Assembly: GCF_000384395.1 (NCBI RefSeq)
Contig: NZ_ARWE01000001.1
Coordinates: 806,001-870,000, forward strand
Direction: 5' to 3'
Source: Geopsychrobacter electrodiphilus DSM 16401
GTDB taxonomy: Bacteria; Desulfobacterota; Desulfuromonadia; Desulfuromonadales; Geopsychrobacteraceae
DNA length: 64,000 bases
Below are positions 8,293 to 17,938 of this stretch, one piece after another. Both the position numbers and the translations under genes were made by a program. The notes under the pieces are model-generated. The model was not told where the DNA came from. It saw only the letters and a list, made by a program, of their open reading frames with translations, and did not search any database. The first letter of the stretch is position 1. Every line of letters begins with the position of its first letter.

Positions 8293-9456
8293 GTGAATGA
8301 GATACAAACCGACCCCGGCTACCAGGGCTTCGAGCAGGGCCCTATTCGACCACCGAGCGAATCCGAGAGCCTGTTGCTGCGGCTGACGCGTAATTGTTCC
8401 TGGAATCGCTGCAACTTCTGTTCTGTCTACAAGCGGGCCCAGTTCTCGCTTCGACCGCAGGAACACGTCCTGGCGGATATAGATGCCGTCCATCTGCAAC
8501 TGCAAAGAGTGCGGCAGCTTTCTGATGGCTCTGGCGAGCCCGATTATCGCGAAATTTCCAAGCTGGCGGATGGCCTTTCTGACAGCGATCAACGGGCTCT
8601 GATGGCAGCCAGCAGCTGGTTTTCTGGCGGGATGCGCTCGATTTTCCTGCAGGACGGTAACAGTCTGGTGCTCAAACCAGAGAAACTTGTGACGATCCTC
8701 GAGCATATCCGGCTGCGCTTCCCCTCTGTCGAGCGGATCACCTCTTATGCGCGTTCGCAAACCATCGACAAGATCAGCGCGCCCGATCTGGAACGGATCG
8801 CCGCTGCGGGTCTCAACCGGATCCATATCGGCCTGGAATCCGGGGCGAATCGGGTGCTGCTTCTGATGAAAAAAGGCTGCGACCAGGCCCAGCACATCCG
8901 CGCCGGGCTGAAGGTTAAACAGGCCGGGATGGAACTTTCGGAATATGTGATGCCGGGACTCGGCGGGCGGGAACTGTCGCATGAGCACGCGCTGGAAACG
9001 GCCGAAGCCTTAAACCAGATCAATCCCGATTTTATCCGCCTGCGCAGTCTGGCGATCCCCAATCATACGGAACTGTTCAACCAGTGGCAGTCTGGAGAAT
9101 TCGTCAAACTGGGGGATCGCGAGGTGGCCCAGGAGATTCTGCTGTTTATCGAAACCCTCAACGGAATCAGCAGCACCCTGAAGAGTGACCACATTCTCAA
9201 CCTGTTCCAGGAGATCGAGGGGACCTTTCCACAGGACAAACCTGCCATGCTCGGCGTGATTCAACGGTTTCAAAAATTGCCTGCGGCAGAACAGGTGATC
9301 TATCAGGTTGGCCGTCGGATGGGACTGTTTGTCCGATTGGACGATCTGGAACGGCCTGATTGTCGGGCGCGTGCCGTTGACGCTTGCCAGCGGTTCAATA
9401 TCACACCGGAGAATGTTGATCTGGTGATTGAAGAGCTGATGAAGAGATTTATCTGA
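8293..9456 (+). CDS. Radical SAM protein with CX4CX2C cluster motif
   Basis: A 387-residue radical SAM family protein. The cluster-binding cysteines are C35, C40 and C43 in NCSWNRCNFCSVYK: the first spacing is four residues rather than the usual three. Later segments IFLQDGNSLV and RIHIGLESGANRVLLLMKKG are typical radical SAM TIM-barrel elements for SAM binding. The substrate is not evident; the protein lacks a recognisable SPASM or B12-binding domain. A GTG start is used, with GAGGA upstream. It is divergent from the alarmone synthetase gene and convergent with glutathione reductase, ending 28 bp from it, so it is a single-gene unit. Confidence 0.82.
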   Translation: MNEIQTDPGYQGFEQGPIRPPSESESLLLRLTRNCSWNRCNFCSVYKRAQFSLRPQEHVLADIDAVHLQLQRVRQLSDGSGEPDYREISKLADGLSDSDQRALMAASSWFSGGMRSIFLQDGNSLVLKPEKLVTILEHIRLRFPSVERITSYARSQTIDKISAPDLERIAAAGLNRIHIGLESGANRVLLLMKKGCDQAQHIRAGLKVKQAGMELSEYVMPGLGGRELSHEHALETAEALNQINPDFIRLRSLAIPNHTELFNQWQSGEFVKLGDREVAQEILLFIETLNGISSTLKSDHILNLFQEIEGTFPQDKPAMLGVIQRFQKLPAAEQVIYQVGRRMGLFVRLDDLERPDCRARAVDACQRFNITPENVDLVIEELMKRFI

Positions 9457-9484
9457 CTGACCTGATCCGTGGTGGTTTTCTCCC

Positions 9485-10843
9485 TTATCTCATGGTGACA
9501 AATTCTTCGGCGCCGGTGGGATGAATTGCCACGACGCTGTCAAAGTCTGCCTTGGTCGCACCCATCTTGATCGCAACCGCAAAACCCTGGATCATCTCGT
9601 CCACTCCGTAGCCGATCCCATGCAAACCGACGATTTTTTCTTCTGGACCAGCGCAGACCAGCTTCATTTTGCACGGCTGTCGATGCTGGGTCACTGCGGT
9701 GTACATCGCGGTAAAGCCTGAGGTGTAGACCCTGATCTGCCCTTCACCATACTGTGTGATGGCCTCAGGTTCGGTCAGGCCGATGGTGCCGATCGGTGGA
9801 TGGCTGAAGACCACGGTCGGCACCAGGCTGTAGTCCATTTTAGCCTGCGGCATTTCTGGATTAAACAGGCGTTCGGCCAGCAGGCGTCCCGCCTTGACGG
9901 CAACCGGGGTCAGTTCAATCCCGCCAGCGACCACATCTCCGACGGCATAGATGTTAGCGGTTAGGGTATTTTGAAAAGCGTCAACCTTGATATAGCCGGA
10001 TGCGGTTCTGGTCACCCCGGCGGCATCGATGTTCATCTCATCGGTCGCTGGATGGCGGCCAACGGCCCAGATGAGTTGGTCGACATGATGACGTTCACCA
10101 TTTTTGAGGTGCAGGGTCAGACTGCCGTCCTTCTCTTTGCTGACCTTGTCCGGTAATGCCTGGGTGTGCAGGCAGGGCCCATTGTCGGCCATCACCTCGA
10201 TCAGGGTGTCGACCAGCAGTGGCTCGAAGTTGCGCAGTGGCGCGTGCCTGCGCACAAACAGGTGGGTCTCGGTGCCCAGACTGTTGAGCATGCCTGCCAA
10301 CTCGACCGCAATATACCCCGCGCCAACGACGGCGACCCGTTTGGGTTGTTCAGTCAGGGCAAAAAAGCCGTTTGAATCGATGCCGAACTCGGCTCCCGGA
10401 ATGTTCGGGAGCGTCGGGCGACCGCCCACCGTGATCAGGATATGCGCAGCGGTATAGTGTTCACCGTCGACCTCAACGGTTTTTCGGTCAACAAACCGGG
10501 CGAATCCTTTGATCAGGATGACTCCGTTACTGTTCAGAGAGTTGTGGTAGCTCTGGTGGATGCGTTCGATGTAGGCGTTGCGGTTTTTAACCAGTTTTGA
10601 CCAGCTGAAATTCTTAATCTCCAGATCAAAGCCGTAATCCGGCGCATATTGTTTGATTGTTTCCGCCACCTGGGCGCCATACCACATGACCTTCTTGGGG
10701 ACACAACCGAGGTTGACGCAGGTTCCACCCAACAGGTGGGCCTCGATAATGGCAACCTTGGCACCACGCATTGCCGCCCGATTGGCCGAGGCGATGCCGC
10801 CACTGCCGCCGCCGATCACAATATAGTCAAAATGCCGGACCAT
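9485..10843 (-). CDS. gor: Glutathione-disulfide reductase
   Basis: A 452-residue FAD/NADPH disulfide oxidoreductase, matching the ~450 residues of E. coli Gor. GGGSGG near residue 10 binds [16 protein letters not shown] near residue 40 holds the redox-active disulfide, [13 protein letters not shown] near 170 binds NADPH, and the C-terminal [14 protein letters not shown] carries the catalytic His of the dimer partner. The last of these is characteristic of glutathione reductase rather than lipoamide or mercuric reductase. It regenerates GSH from GSSG in the cytoplasm. The start at 10843 was chosen over an upstream ATG because AAGGAG precedes it. No glutathione biosynthesis gene is nearby. Confidence 0.88.
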   Translation of the reverse strand: MVRHFDYIVIGGGSGGIASANRAAMRGAKVAIIEAHLLGGTCVNLGCVPKKVMWYGAQVAETIKQYAPDYGFDLEIKNFSWSKLVKNRNAYIERIHQSYHNSLNSNGVILIKGFARFVDRKTVEVDGEHYTAAHILITVGGRPTLPNIPGAEFGIDSNGFFALTEQPKRVAVVGAGYIAVELAGMLNSLGTETHLFVRRHAPLRNFEPLLVDTLIEVMADNGPCLHTQALPDKVSKEKDGSLTLHLKNGERHHVDQLIWAVGRHPATDEMNIDAAGVTRTASGYIKVDAFQNTLTANIYAVGDVVAGGIELTPVAVKAGRLLAERLFNPEMPQAKMDYSLVPTVVFSHPPIGTIGLTEPEAITQYGEGQIRVYTSGFTAMYTAVTQHRQPCKMKLVCAGPEEKIVGLHGIGYGVDEMIQGFAVAIKMGATKADFDSVVAIHPTGAEEFVTMR

Positions 10844-11349
10844 TTTCGCTCCTTGGATAAAGTTGTCAGAAGGTGTAAGCATAGCATTGTTAAAAGAACT
10901 CTGGATTGAATGAATGGCAGATGCTTAGGTGATGGCATAAAAGCCCTGCCGGTCTGATGACTTGTCAGCTATACTGCATGTAAACTGAACTTGTCAGGAA
11001 ATTTTCTGGTGTCCTCTCCGGTCTGTCCGTTTCTCTGGTGGTACGTGAGAGACGGTTATAGCAAAGTCAGGCAGTAGCGTGCCCAGGGGGTCCGCCGGGT
11101 TTCTTCAATTGAGATCCGTCTGGATCACATGCTGATATGCAAAACAGGATAAGTTATTCTATCTTGCATAAGCACATGGTTTCCCGGTCTTCAATCTTTC
11201 GCTATAGGGGTGGAAAAAGATTCGATATTTCAGTAGAAAAGGGATTCGTCCCGGCAAACGCGAGGTTGGTATTCAACTTGCTCTAGCAAAAGATCGGCTC
11301 TACAACCGCCACGGCCTTTGCCGATTGTTCATGACAAAAGGGGATTCCG
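10844..11349. other. Intergenic region, 506 bp, upstream of the glycyl radical operon
   Basis: The divergent gap between gor and the glycyl radical enzyme gene. I see no convincing gene, riboswitch or terminator. TATACT near 10970 could be a -10 element without a clear -35. From about 11209 one frame is Lys/Arg-rich and open for ~60 codons but has no start codon or ribosome site. The long leader suggests room for regulation of the operon. Confidence 0.4.
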
Positions 11350-13806
11350 ATGAAAAGTCACGACATTTCACATATTGCTCCGCAACGCAAGGCCGCCGCT
11401 GAGGGGAATTTTTACCCTGGAACCAGCAACCCCATAGGGCCGGGGATGAATCCGCGTATTCAGCGACTACGCAAACTGAGCGTCGAGACCACACCGAGCC
11501 TGTCGATTGAGCGAGCGCTGCATGAGACCGCTTTTTACCAGGAGAACTATGGGAAGTATTCGATCCCGGTGCTGCGGGCACTGAACTTCCTCGACCACTG
11601 TCGAAAGAAGACCATCTATCTTGGTGATGATGAGCTGATTGTTGGCGAACGTGGGCCACGGCCCAAGGTCGTGCCGACCTTCCCTGAGCTGACCTGTCAT
11701 AGCGTCGAGGATTTTCAGGTGCTGAATACCCGCGAGCAGCAGCGCTATACGATCAGCGCCGAGGATATTGACACCTATGCGCGCGAGGTGATCCCCTACT
11801 GGCAGGGGAAGACGATCCGCGAGCGAATTTTCGGCCATGTCCCACCGGAGTGGCAGGTCGCCTACGAGGCCGGACTGTTTACCGAATTTATGGAGCAGCG
11901 CGCGCCGGGGCACACCGCGCTTGACGGACAGATCTATCAGCAGGGGATGCTCGATTGCAAGGCCCGGATCGCGGCTGAAATTGCCGGCCTCGATTATCTG
12001 ACCGACCCGGCGGCGACCGATAAATTCGAAGAGCTGAAGGCCATGGATATCAGCTGCGACGCGGTGATCCTTTTTGCCGAACGTCATGCCTGTCTGGCCG
12101 AAGAGCTGGCCGAAAAAGAAAGCGATCCGCAGCGTGTTATGGAATTACAGCAGATCGCCAGGGTCTGTCGCCGGGTGCCGGCCCACGCGCCTGAGACCTT
12201 CCATGAGGCGATCCAGATGTACTGGTTCGTACATCTCGGCACCATTACCGAGCTGAATGGCTGGGATGCGATGAACCCCGGTCATTTCGACCAGCATCTG
12301 GCCCCCTTCTATGCGCGCGAAATCGCCGCCGGCAGCCTGACGCGGGAGCAGGCCAAGGAGCTGCTCTGCTGCTTCTGGATCAAGGTCAACAACCATCCGG
12401 CGCCGCCCAAGGTCGGTATTACCGCGCGGGAGAGCGGCACCTACAACGACTTCACCAATCTCAATATCGGCGGCATCACCGGCGAAGGGAAGGACGGCGT
12501 CAGCGAAGTCTCCTACCTCATGCTCGAGATCGTTGAAGAGCTGCACATTCTGCAACCGGGCAATGCGGTGCACATCAGCAGCAAGACCCCAGAGCGATTT
12601 TTGCAGGCGGCCTGTAAGGTCATCCGTCAGGGGCACGGTTATCCGTCCATCTTCAACCCCGATGTCTATACCATCGAGCTGATGCGCCAGGGCAAATCGC
12701 TGCGCGACGCTCGCGAAGGGGGCTGCAGCGGATGCATCGAGGTTGGGGCCTTTGGCAAGGAAGCTTTCGTGCTGACCGGCTATCTCAACGTTCCGAAAAT
12801 TCTTGAAATCACCCTGAATAACGGGATCGATCCGCTCTCCGGCAAACGGGTCGGTATCGAGACCGGTGATCCGGGCACCTTCAAAGGCTATGCACAACTG
12901 TACGCGGCCTTTGTCCGTCAATTGAATTATGTGGTGGAGACCAAAATCCGGGTCAGCAACTACATCGACCGCATGTTCGCCAAGTACGCTCCGGCGCCGT
13001 TTTTATCGGTGGTGATTGCGGACTGCATCAGCAAGGGGCGGGACTACTATGATGCCGGTCCGCGCTACAACACCAACTATATTCAGTGCACCGGACTCGG
13101 AACGGTTACCGACAGCCTCGCGGCACTGAAGACGCACGTCTTTGAACAACAGAGTTTTTCCATGGAACGCGTCCTTTCTGCTATGGCGAAGAACTTTGAA
13201 GGTGAGGAGTTCCTGCGCCAGACCCTGGTCAACAAGACCCCTTTCTTCGGTAATGATGATGATTGTGCCGACGATATTGCCCTGCAGGTCTACGCCGATC
13301 TGCTGGCGGCCATCGACGGCAAGCCGAACGTCAAGGGGGAGAACTTTCACCTCAACATGCTCTCGACCACTTGTCATATCTACTTCGGCAAGATGATGGG
13401 CGCTACGCCCAACGGGCGCTTTGCCGGCAAGTCGATCAGCGACGGCACCTCGCCCTCCCACGGTGCCGATACCCACGGACCTTCGGCGGTGGTCCGCTCC
13501 CTGACCAAGCTCGACCATACGCTGTCGGGCGGCACCCTGCTGAATCAGCGCTTTATGCCGAGCCTGCTGAAGCGTGACGAGGATATTAAAAAACTCGCTC
13601 AACTGGTGCGCAGCTACTTCACCCTGGGTGGTCACCATATCCAGTTCAACATCGTTGACACCGCGACCCTGAAGGCCGCACAGGAAACCCCGGAAGACTA
13701 TAAGGATCTATTGGTGCGTATGGCGGGCTATAGCGATTACTTCAATGATATGAATGCCGACCTGCAGCAGGAAGTGATCGAGCGCACCGAGAATGAGGCC
13801 TTTTAG
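11350..13806 (+). CDS. hypD: Glycyl radical enzyme, trans-4-hydroxy-L-proline dehydratase-like
   Basis: An 818-residue pyruvate formate-lyase-superfamily enzyme (not the hydrogenase-maturation HypD). The radical Gly is G793 in VRMAGYSDYF; the active-site thiyl region is GCSGCIEVG, with C462 and E464 at the Cys/Glu positions of diol-type dehydratases. From memory of Clostridioides HypD, the segments YEAGLFTEFMEQRAPGHT, QMYWFVHLG, ELNGWDAMNPG, ESGTYNDF and FGKEAFVLTGY are close counterparts, including the residues that line its hydroxyproline pocket. It would dehydrate 4-hydroxyproline to pyrroline-5-carboxylate. An N-terminal ~35-residue extension and an extra Cys459 are different. No proC lies nearby. 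The activase follows 2 bp later. The enzyme is destroyed by oxygen, implying anaerobic use. Confidence 0.78.
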   Translation: MKSHDISHIAPQRKAAAEGNFYPGTSNPIGPGMNPRIQRLRKLSVETTPSLSIERALHETAFYQENYGKYSIPVLRALNFLDHCRKKTIYLGDDELIVGERGPRPKVVPTFPELTCHSVEDFQVLNTREQQRYTISAEDIDTYAREVIPYWQGKTIRERIFGHVPPEWQVAYEAGLFTEFMEQRAPGHTALDGQIYQQGMLDCKARIAAEIAGLDYLTDPAATDKFEELKAMDISCDAVILFAERHACLAEELAEKESDPQRVMELQQIARVCRRVPAHAPETFHEAIQMYWFVHLGTITELNGWDAMNPGHFDQHLAPFYAREIAAGSLTREQAKELLCCFWIKVNNHPAPPKVGITARESGTYNDFTNLNIGGITGEGKDGVSEVSYLMLEIVEELHILQPGNAVHISSKTPERFLQAACKVIRQGHGYPSIFNPDVYTIELMRQGKSLRDAREGGCSGCIEVGAFGKEAFVLTGYLNVPKILEITLNNGIDPLSGKRVGIETGDPGTFKGYAQLYAAFVRQLNYVVETKIRVSNYIDRMFAKYAPAPFLSVVIADCISKGRDYYDAGPRYNTNYIQCTGLGTVTDSLAALKTHVFEQQSFSMERVLSAMAKNFEGEEFLRQTLVNKTPFFGNDDDCADDIALQVYADLLAAIDGKPNVKGENFHLNMLSTTCHIYFGKMMGATPNGRFAGKSISDGTSPSHGADTHGPSAVVRSLTKLDHTLSGGTLLNQRFMPSLLKRDEDIKKLAQLVRSYFTLGGHHIQFNIVDTATLKAAQETPEDYKDLLVRMAGYSDYFNDMNADLQQEVIERTENEAF

Positions 13807-13808
13807 CG

Positions 13809-14717
13809 GTGCCACAGAGTCTCCTCTTTGATATCAAGCGCTACTCGATCAACGAGGGCCCAGGCATCCGTTTGACGATTTTCTTTAAGGGCTGTCCTTT
13901 GGGTTGCCGCTGGTGTCACAACCCTGAAAGTATTTCGTCGACACCGCAGAAGATGTACACGGCCGCAAAATGTATCGGCTGCCGCGCCTGCATCGAGGTC
14001 TGTACGCAGCAGGCTTGTCGCATGACGGCAGACGGGATAGTTACGGACCTTCTGTACTGTGACGCCTGCGGTTGTTGTGCGGAGGTCTGCCCGTCACGGG
14101 CGTCTGAACTGTCCGGTCGCCGCTATACACAAGCTGAACTGATGGGGATTATCGAGAAGGAGATCCCTTTTTTTGATCAGTCGGGAGGGGGGGTGACCTT
14201 CTCCGGGGGTGAGCCGCTCGCCCATCTGCAACCCCTCCTGGGGTTGCTGCAAGGCTGTGGTGACCGCGGTCTGCATCGCTGTATTGATACTTCGGGTTTC
14301 GCCCCCTGGGAAAGTCTCGAACAGGTTACCAGGCAGGCCGAACTGTTTCTGTTTGATCTGAAATTGCTCGACGCCGCGCGTCACAAAGAGTGGACCGGGG
14401 TGGACAATCGGCTGATTCTCGAAAATCTGCAGCGTCTGGCTGCAACCGGAGCCGACATCCGGATCCGCGTTCCCCTGATCAGTGGAATCAACACCGATTC
14501 GGAAAATATTGAGGCGCTCGGAACCCTGGTCGCCGGCCTGCCCGGTGGCGCCCGGCCGCTCGATCTGCTCCCTTATCACGGCATTGCAGCGCACAAATAT
14601 GCAAAATTAAACCAGAGCTATAATGAAACCGGTTTGCTAGCCCCAGAGGAGGGGGATATTGATGCCATTCGTCAACAGCTACAGAAGTTTGGTCTTCTGG
14701 TCAGTGTCGGTGGCTGA
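13809..14717 (+). CDS. Glycyl radical enzyme activating protein (radical SAM)
   Basis: A 302-residue activase of the PflA type. C29, C33 and C36 in GCPLGCRWCHNPE form the radical SAM cluster motif; a ferredoxin-like insert follows with CIGCRACIEVC and CDACGCCAEVC, for two further [4Fe-4S] clusters, as in activases of dehydratase-type glycyl radical enzymes. TFSGGEPL and the FDLKLLD segment help bind SAM. It generates the glycyl radical on the upstream dehydratase. The GTG start lies 2 bp after the enzyme's stop codon, so the pair is translationally coupled, and its own stop shares a base with the next start. Confidence 0.92.
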   Translation: MPQSLLFDIKRYSINEGPGIRLTIFFKGCPLGCRWCHNPESISSTPQKMYTAAKCIGCRACIEVCTQQACRMTADGIVTDLLYCDACGCCAEVCPSRASELSGRRYTQAELMGIIEKEIPFFDQSGGGVTFSGGEPLAHLQPLLGLLQGCGDRGLHRCIDTSGFAPWESLEQVTRQAELFLFDLKLLDAARHKEWTGVDNRLILENLQRLAATGADIRIRVPLISGINTDSENIEALGTLVAGLPGGARPLDLLPYHGIAAHKYAKLNQSYNETGLLAPEEGDIDAIRQQLQKFGLLVSVGG

Positions 14718-16033
14718 TGCCTGAACCTTTGACCAACGGGAGAATATTCCGCTTCTGGCTGCCGTTGCTCGGCACCTGGATGCTGATGGCCATCGACGGG
14801 CCGCTCCTGACCGCCTTGATCGCGCGGATGGTCGACGCCAAGCTGAATCTGGCGGCCTACGGGGTCGCCTTCTCTTTTGCGCTGGTCGCCGAAGCGCCGA
14901 TCATCATGCTGATGAGCGCTTCAACTTCGCTCGCCTCAAATCCTCTGGCTTATCGACGTCTGCGACGTTTTACCGCGGTGCTGACGTCGCTGATTACTCT
15001 CGGGTTCCTGGTTTTTCTGATCCCGCCGGTTTATACGCTGGTGATGGAGAGGTTGGTCGGTTTGTCACCGGCGATTGCTAACCACACCCACTGGGCGTTA
15101 TTGGCGCTGCTGCCCTGGCCGGCCGCAATCGGGTGGCGTCGGTTTTATCAAGGGATTCTGATTCGCAGCGGACAAACGCCGCTGGTCGCTTTTTCGACGG
15201 TCTTCCGCCTGGCCGGCATGGCAGGTTGCGGTTTCTGGCTTTTTTCTCGCGCCGACGTGCCGGGTGCTCTCCTTGGCGGTATGGCCCTGAGTTGCGGGGT
15301 GCTGGCCGAATTTGTCGCCAGCCGCTTCCTCGCGCGACGTGCCATCGCGGGCGTTCTGGCTTCTCCACAAGCCGGTGAGGTGCTCTCATATCCAGCTCTC
15401 TGGCGCTATTACCTGCCGCTGGCGCTGACCCCTTTTATCACCCTGGGTGTGCAACCGCTGGTGATTTTTTTTCTGGGCAAGGGCCGGATGCCCCTCGAAT
15501 CGCTGGCGGTGATGCCGGTGCTGGCTGCGCTGACCTTTATTTTTCGCGCCATCGGGTTGTCGTTTCAGGAGGTGGCGATCGCACTCCTTGGCCGGGATCT
15601 GCGCGGCTATCTGCCGATGCGTAATTTTGCCTGGGGTCTGGCCCTCTTCGCCAGCGGCGCCCTAATGTGTATCGCCCTGACTCCGCTGGCACCACTCTGG
15701 CTGCACCAGGTTTCGGGGCTTAATCCCGAGCTGGTCAGGTTTTCCCGCCTGCCGCTGATCCTGATGGCGCTGCTGCCAGCCGGTTCGGTGCTCAGTTCAT
15801 TTCAGCGTGGGGTCCTGATGGAGGGGCGGGTCACGCGCCCGATCTCGACCGCGACCATCGTGGAAGCAACGGTAATTTTTGGTATTTTGACTCTGCTCTT
15901 GCTCTATAGCAGTTGGTCGGGAGCACTTTGTGCTGCCATGGCTTATGTTGTTGGCCGCCTGATGGCGATCCTCTGGATGGTTTACCCCTGTCGTCTGGTG
16001 CTGGCGCGCGAAGCGGTTGGCAGGAGTTGCTAG
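14717..16033 (+). CDS. MATE/MOP-superfamily-like membrane transporter (copy 1)
   Basis: A 438-residue polytopic membrane protein with about 12 hydrophobic segments, arranged as two similar halves with a WRRFYQGILIRSG-type loop after the fifth or sixth helix. The pattern resembles MATE/multidrug-oligosaccharide-lipid-polysaccharide (MOP) flippases and ANK-like proteins. A homologous gene is present at 20968-22272. It overlaps the activase stop codon (TGATG) and is itself overlapped by the next gene. Location in the operon suggests movement of the substrate or product of the glycyl radical enzyme, or an unrelated efflux role; the substrate cannot be told from sequence. Confidence 0.7.
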   Translation: MPEPLTNGRIFRFWLPLLGTWMLMAIDGPLLTALIARMVDAKLNLAAYGVAFSFALVAEAPIIMLMSASTSLASNPLAYRRLRRFTAVLTSLITLGFLVFLIPPVYTLVMERLVGLSPAIANHTHWALLALLPWPAAIGWRRFYQGILIRSGQTPLVAFSTVFRLAGMAGCGFWLFSRADVPGALLGGMALSCGVLAEFVASRFLARRAIAGVLASPQAGEVLSYPALWRYYLPLALTPFITLGVQPLVIFFLGKGRMPLESLAVMPVLAALTFIFRAIGLSFQEVAIALLGRDLRGYLPMRNFAWGLALFASGALMCIALTPLAPLWLHQVSGLNPELVRFSRLPLILMALLPAGSVLSSFQRGVLMEGRVTRPISTATIVEATVIFGILTLLLLYSSWSGALCAAMAYVVGRLMAILWMVYPCRLVLAREAVGRSC

Positions 16034-16944
16034 TGATTCAAAAAACACAGATTAAAAATAATACCGGGACAGTTTACATCCTGGGTGCGGCCTTGCTCTG
16101 GGGAACTACGGGCACCGCACAATCCTTCGCCCCGGTCGGCTTCGATACGACGGTGATCGGTTTTTTGCGGCTTGCCATCGGAGGACTGGCCTTGATAGCG
16201 TTGGCGGCCTGGCGCAAGGAACTCGGCAAATTTGGCGACTGGCAATTTTGGCCAACGGTGTTGGCGGCTCTTTTTATGGCCAGTTATCAGGTCTGTTTTT
16301 TTAGCGCGGTCAGCAAGACCGGCGTCGCCGTGGGAACCATAGTCGGAATCGGCAGCGCCCCCATTGCCGGGGGACTGCTCGGGTTTCTCTTTCGAGGTGA
16401 GCGTCCCGGCAAGCGTTGGCAGGTATCGACCCTGCTGGCGTTGGTCGGTTGCAGTCTGTTGAGTCTGGGAGGCTCTTCCTTAAAGGTTGATCCCCTCGGG
16501 ATTCTCCTGGCGTTCGGCGCCGGTTTCTCTTATGCCGGATATGCCCTGATGATCAAGGGACTGCTCGAAAAGCAGGCTCCCACAGCGGTCATGGCGGTGG
16601 TGGTGTGTTTGGGTGCATTGTTGCTTTCTCCGCTATTGATCGGCAGGGATCTTCACTGGCTGGTCCAGACTCGCTCTATTCTTGTCGTGCTGCATCTGGG
16701 GTTGGCAACCATGGCGCTCTCTTACTGGCTGTTCGCGCGCGGTCTGCAACGGGCGACGGTCGCTGCAACGGTAACCCTGTCCCTGGCCGAACCGATGACC
16801 GCCGCGACCCTCGGCATCTTGCTGCTTGGTGAGCAATTAACGCCGCAAGCCTTCGGCGGGATTGCGCTGATCTTCGCCGGGTTGATGCTGCTGGTCCTTC
16901 CGCTTAATCTGTTGATGCGCCGGGCAGTCAGGAGCAGCAGATGA
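16033..16944 (+). CDS. EamA-family (DMT) transporter 1
   Basis: A 303-residue inner-membrane protein with ten predicted hydrophobic segments in two EamA repeats (WGTTGTAQSFAP in the first, LATMALSYWLFARGLQRATVA in the second). Family members export amino acids and other metabolites. The GTG start at 16033 overlaps the preceding TAG stop; the frame is open further upstream but inside the transporter before it. The ATGA at 16941-16944 joins it to the second EamA gene, so the two could form a heteromeric or sequential export pair, as paired small DMT proteins do, although each has the full ten helices. Confidence 0.85.
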   Translation: MIQKTQIKNNTGTVYILGAALLWGTTGTAQSFAPVGFDTTVIGFLRLAIGGLALIALAAWRKELGKFGDWQFWPTVLAALFMASYQVCFFSAVSKTGVAVGTIVGIGSAPIAGGLLGFLFRGERPGKRWQVSTLLALVGCSLLSLGGSSLKVDPLGILLAFGAGFSYAGYALMIKGLLEKQAPTAVMAVVVCLGALLLSPLLIGRDLHWLVQTRSILVVLHLGLATMALSYWLFARGLQRATVAATVTLSLAEPMTAATLGILLLGEQLTPQAFGGIALIFAGLMLLVLPLNLLMRRAVRSSR

Positions 16945-17831
16945 CGCGTCAAGGTAAAGCCTACGTCTATGGGCTGACCACGGTGCTCATCTGGTCGACC
17001 ATCGCCTCGGCCTTCAAGATCTCGCTGCGCTACCTCGAACCAATCCAGCTGCTGCTCTACGCCGGTTCGGTATCGACATTGCTGCTGGCAGTCATTCTGC
17101 TGGTGCAGGGGAAGTTTCGGCTGATCTTTCACTGCACTCGTCAACAGTATGCCATGTCGTTGCTGCTCGGGATTCTTAATCCGTTTCTTTATTACCTCAT
17201 TCTGCTGCAGGCCTACTCGCTCCTCCCCGCCCAGCAGGCCCAACCCTTGAACTATACCTGGGCGATCACCCTCGCGCTTTTGTCAGTACCGCTTCTGGGG
17301 CAGAAACTGCGGCTGGTGGAATTGGGCGCCCTGCTGCTCAGTTACGCCGGAGTCGTGGTGATCGCCACCGAAGGCCACCCCTTCAGCCTGAATTTCAGCG
17401 ATGGTACCGGTGTCGTTCTGGCCCTGTCGAGCACAGTTATCTGGGCGCTCTACTGGATCTATAACACCCGGGATACACGTGATCCGGTGGTGGCATTGCT
17501 GGTCAACTTTCTGTGCAGTTTCCCTTTTGTGCTTGGTTACTGTCTGATTTTTTCTGAACTGGTCTGGCCGCCTCTGCCGGGGCTGCTCGGCGCAGTCTAT
17601 ATCGGATTTTTTGAAATGGGGGCCTGTTATGTCATGTGGCTCTTGGCCTTGCGTTATGCAGAAAACGCTGCCCGTATCAGCAGCTTGATCTTTCTTGCGC
17701 CCTTTTTGTCCCTCTTTTTTATCCATTTTCTGGTCGGTGAAGAGATTCTGCCTTCGACCTTTGTCGGGTTGGTGCTGATTGTCGCGGGGTTGTTATGGCA
17801 AAGAGTGTTGGGCTCGAAGATTGCGGATTGA
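16941..17831 (+). CDS. EamA-family (DMT) transporter 2
   Basis: A 296-residue membrane protein with ten hydrophobic segments and two EamA domains; the N-terminal TVLIWSTIASAFKISLRYL and the second repeat's FFEMGACYVMWLLALRYAE fit the family. It is the last gene of the glycyl radical operon, sharing ATGA with the previous EamA gene, and is followed by a strong terminator. It is clearly divergent from its neighbour and not a fresh duplicate. Substrate is unknown; amino acid or metabolite export is the usual family role. Confidence 0.85.
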   Translation: MTRQGKAYVYGLTTVLIWSTIASAFKISLRYLEPIQLLLYAGSVSTLLLAVILLVQGKFRLIFHCTRQQYAMSLLLGILNPFLYYLILLQAYSLLPAQQAQPLNYTWAITLALLSVPLLGQKLRLVELGALLLSYAGVVVIATEGHPFSLNFSDGTGVVLALSSTVIWALYWIYNTRDTRDPVVALLVNFLCSFPFVLGYCLIFSELVWPPLPGLLGAVYIGFFEMGACYVMWLLALRYAENAARISSLIFLAPFLSLFFIHFLVGEEILPSTFVGLVLIVAGLLWQRVLGSKIAD

Positions 17832-17859
17832 ACGTTGGCGGTTTTTGGTATAATTCAAT

Positions 17860-17900
17860 AAAAAAAGGTACGGTCTCCCGGGAGACCGTACCTTTTTTTT
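17860..17900. terminator. Strong bidirectional rho-independent terminator
   Basis: A-run, then GGTACGGTCTCCC (17867-17879) directly joined to GGGAGACCGTACC (17880-17892), then a run of eight T (17893-17900). The palindrome serves the operon ending at 17831 on the plus strand and the cytochrome gene ending at 17939 on the minus strand. Confidence 0.92.
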
Positions 17901-17938
17901 CTATGTGCCGTCAGCGTGGCAGAATTGGCGGGTAGGTG

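Noticed and set aside
11209-11400. Lys/Arg-rich frame of ~60 codons before the glycyl radical enzyme gene
   Set aside because: No start codon or ribosome site, and it runs into the enzyme gene in a different frame; possibly a remnant, but not supported.
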